Positions 5,061 to 5,490 of a stretch of 5,490 nucleotides of DNA are shown here, piece after piece (position 1 is the stretch's first letter; every line of letters begins with the position of its first letter). Source of the stretch: Acidisphaera sp035272265 (lineage in GTDB: Bacteria > Pseudomonadota > Alphaproteobacteria > Acetobacterales > Acetobacteraceae). The notes under the pieces are model-generated. The model worked only from the letters and a program-made list of their open reading frames with translations, was not told the DNA's origin and did not search any database. The DNA lies in assembly GCA_035272265.1 (NCBI GenBank), contig DATEQV010000304.1:1-5490 (forward strand), written 5' to 3'. The position numbers and the translations under genes were made by a program.

Positions 5061-5490
5061 GGCCGCCGCCGCAGCCGGCTGAGGCGCGGGCGCGGGCGCC
5101 GCGGGCCGGACGAGCGCGGCCAGCTCGGCGAAGTCCTCGGCGATCAGCGCCAGCAGGCGGGCCGCGTCGGGCACGGCGCGGCGGTCGGCGGTGATGCCGA
5201 AGTCGAGTTCGTCGAGATAGCTCTGCACCGTGATGTTCAGCGCCGCCCCGTGCGTCGGGATCGACACCGGATACAGCCCGCTGACCTTCGCCTCGCCCGC
5301 GTACAGCGGCACGACCGGGCCGGGGACGTTGGAGATGACCACGTTGGCCGGAAAGGTCATCCAGTTCGCCAGCCCCGACTGGCCGTACAGCGACATCATC
5401 GAATGCAGCAGCAACGGCGCGCCGAGGAAGGCGTAGTCCTGGAACATCGCGCCCTTGACGTTGCCCAGCATCGCCTTCGCCGCGCCCGAC
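5058..5490 (-). CDS. Wax ester synthase/diacylglycerol acyltransferase (WS/DGAT), C-terminal part
   Basis: This family transfers acyl groups from acyl-CoA to fatty alcohols or diacylglycerol, making wax esters or triacylglycerol for storage inclusions. Only the C-terminal part, about 143 residues, is in the window; the frame stays open to the right edge, so the start is outside. Diagnostic C-terminal motifs are NVVISNVPGP, YPVSIPTHGAALNITVQSY and LDFGITADRRAVPD, all characteristic of WS/DGAT. The N-terminal HHxxxDG active site would lie outside. The protein ends in an Ala/Pro-rich tail (RPAAPAPAPQPAAAAA) that looks like a flexible extension. It converges on the PHA operon with only 10 bp between stops. 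Its presence suggests the cell can make neutral lipid as well as PHA. An internal Met at 5471 is not the true start, because the family domain extends well upstream of it. Confidence 0.9.
   Translation of the reverse strand, partial: SGAAKAMLGNVKGAMFQDYAFLGAPLLLHSMMSLYGQSGLANWMTFPANVVISNVPGPVVPLYAGEAKVSGLYPVSIPTHGAALNITVQSYLDELDFGITADRRAVPDAARLLALIAEDFAELAALVRPAAPAPAPQPAAAAA

Noticed and set aside
1..5490. CRISPR array, tRNA or rRNA gene
   Set aside because: No regularly spaced direct repeats and no cloverleaf or rRNA-like sequence were seen in the noncoding stretches.

Overview
The window is a GC-rich, gene-dense stretch of bacterial chromosome. The gene set is a class III-type PHA synthase, a wax ester synthase/diacylglycerol acyltransferase (WS/DGAT) and a MFE-2-like dehydrogenase. 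The codon usage is strongly GC-biased, and a long palindromic repeat of the 'CGTCATCGCGAGCG...TGGCGATCCAGG' type is present. Together these suggest a proteobacterium that stores polyhydroxyalkanoate (PHA) and probably neutral lipid. I cannot place it further with confidence; class III synthase plus WS/DGAT would fit a gammaproteobacterium.

Layout. Bases 1-128 are a small AT-richer island (about 49% GC by count) bounded by perfect 11-bp inverted repeats, so a MITE-like element or insertion-sequence remnant. Bases 169-264 hold a long intergenic palindrome with a nested 19-bp perfect stem. Bases 265-353 are a leader in which I see only a ribosome binding site. A short-chain dehydrogenase gene (354-1229, +) ends 5 bp from a convergent alpha/beta hydrolase gene (1235-2023, -). 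A 184-bp divergent intergenic region follows, with two inverted copies of an 11-bp TGCAATGCAAC motif. One copy covers the hydrolase start codon.

From there a + strand operon runs: a very short PhaE-like subunit (2208-2579), the catalytic synthase PhaC (2576-3661), a GNAT acetyltransferase (3658-4245) and a class II aldolase/adducin-family protein (4283-5047). The first three genes are joined by 4-bp ATGA overlaps, and the fourth follows after 37 bp with its own strong ribosome binding site. The last gene, on the - strand, is the 3' part of a WS/DGAT and runs off the right edge. It converges on the operon, and a 16-bp hairpin contains both stop codons.

How the genes may work together. PhaE and PhaC would form the polymerase that turns (R)-3-hydroxyacyl-CoA into PHA. 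The dehydrogenase belongs to the family acting on (R)-3-hydroxyacyl-CoA, so it could feed or drain the same pool. The WS/DGAT would use acyl-CoA for wax ester or triacylglycerol. The hydrolase, GNAT and adducin-like proteins have clear folds but no substrate I can name. The most unusual points are the minimal 123-residue PhaE, the paired operator-like motif between the hydrolase and the PHA operon, the co-translated GNAT gene, and an aldolase-fold protein that keeps the metal histidines but lacks the classical catalytic glutamate.
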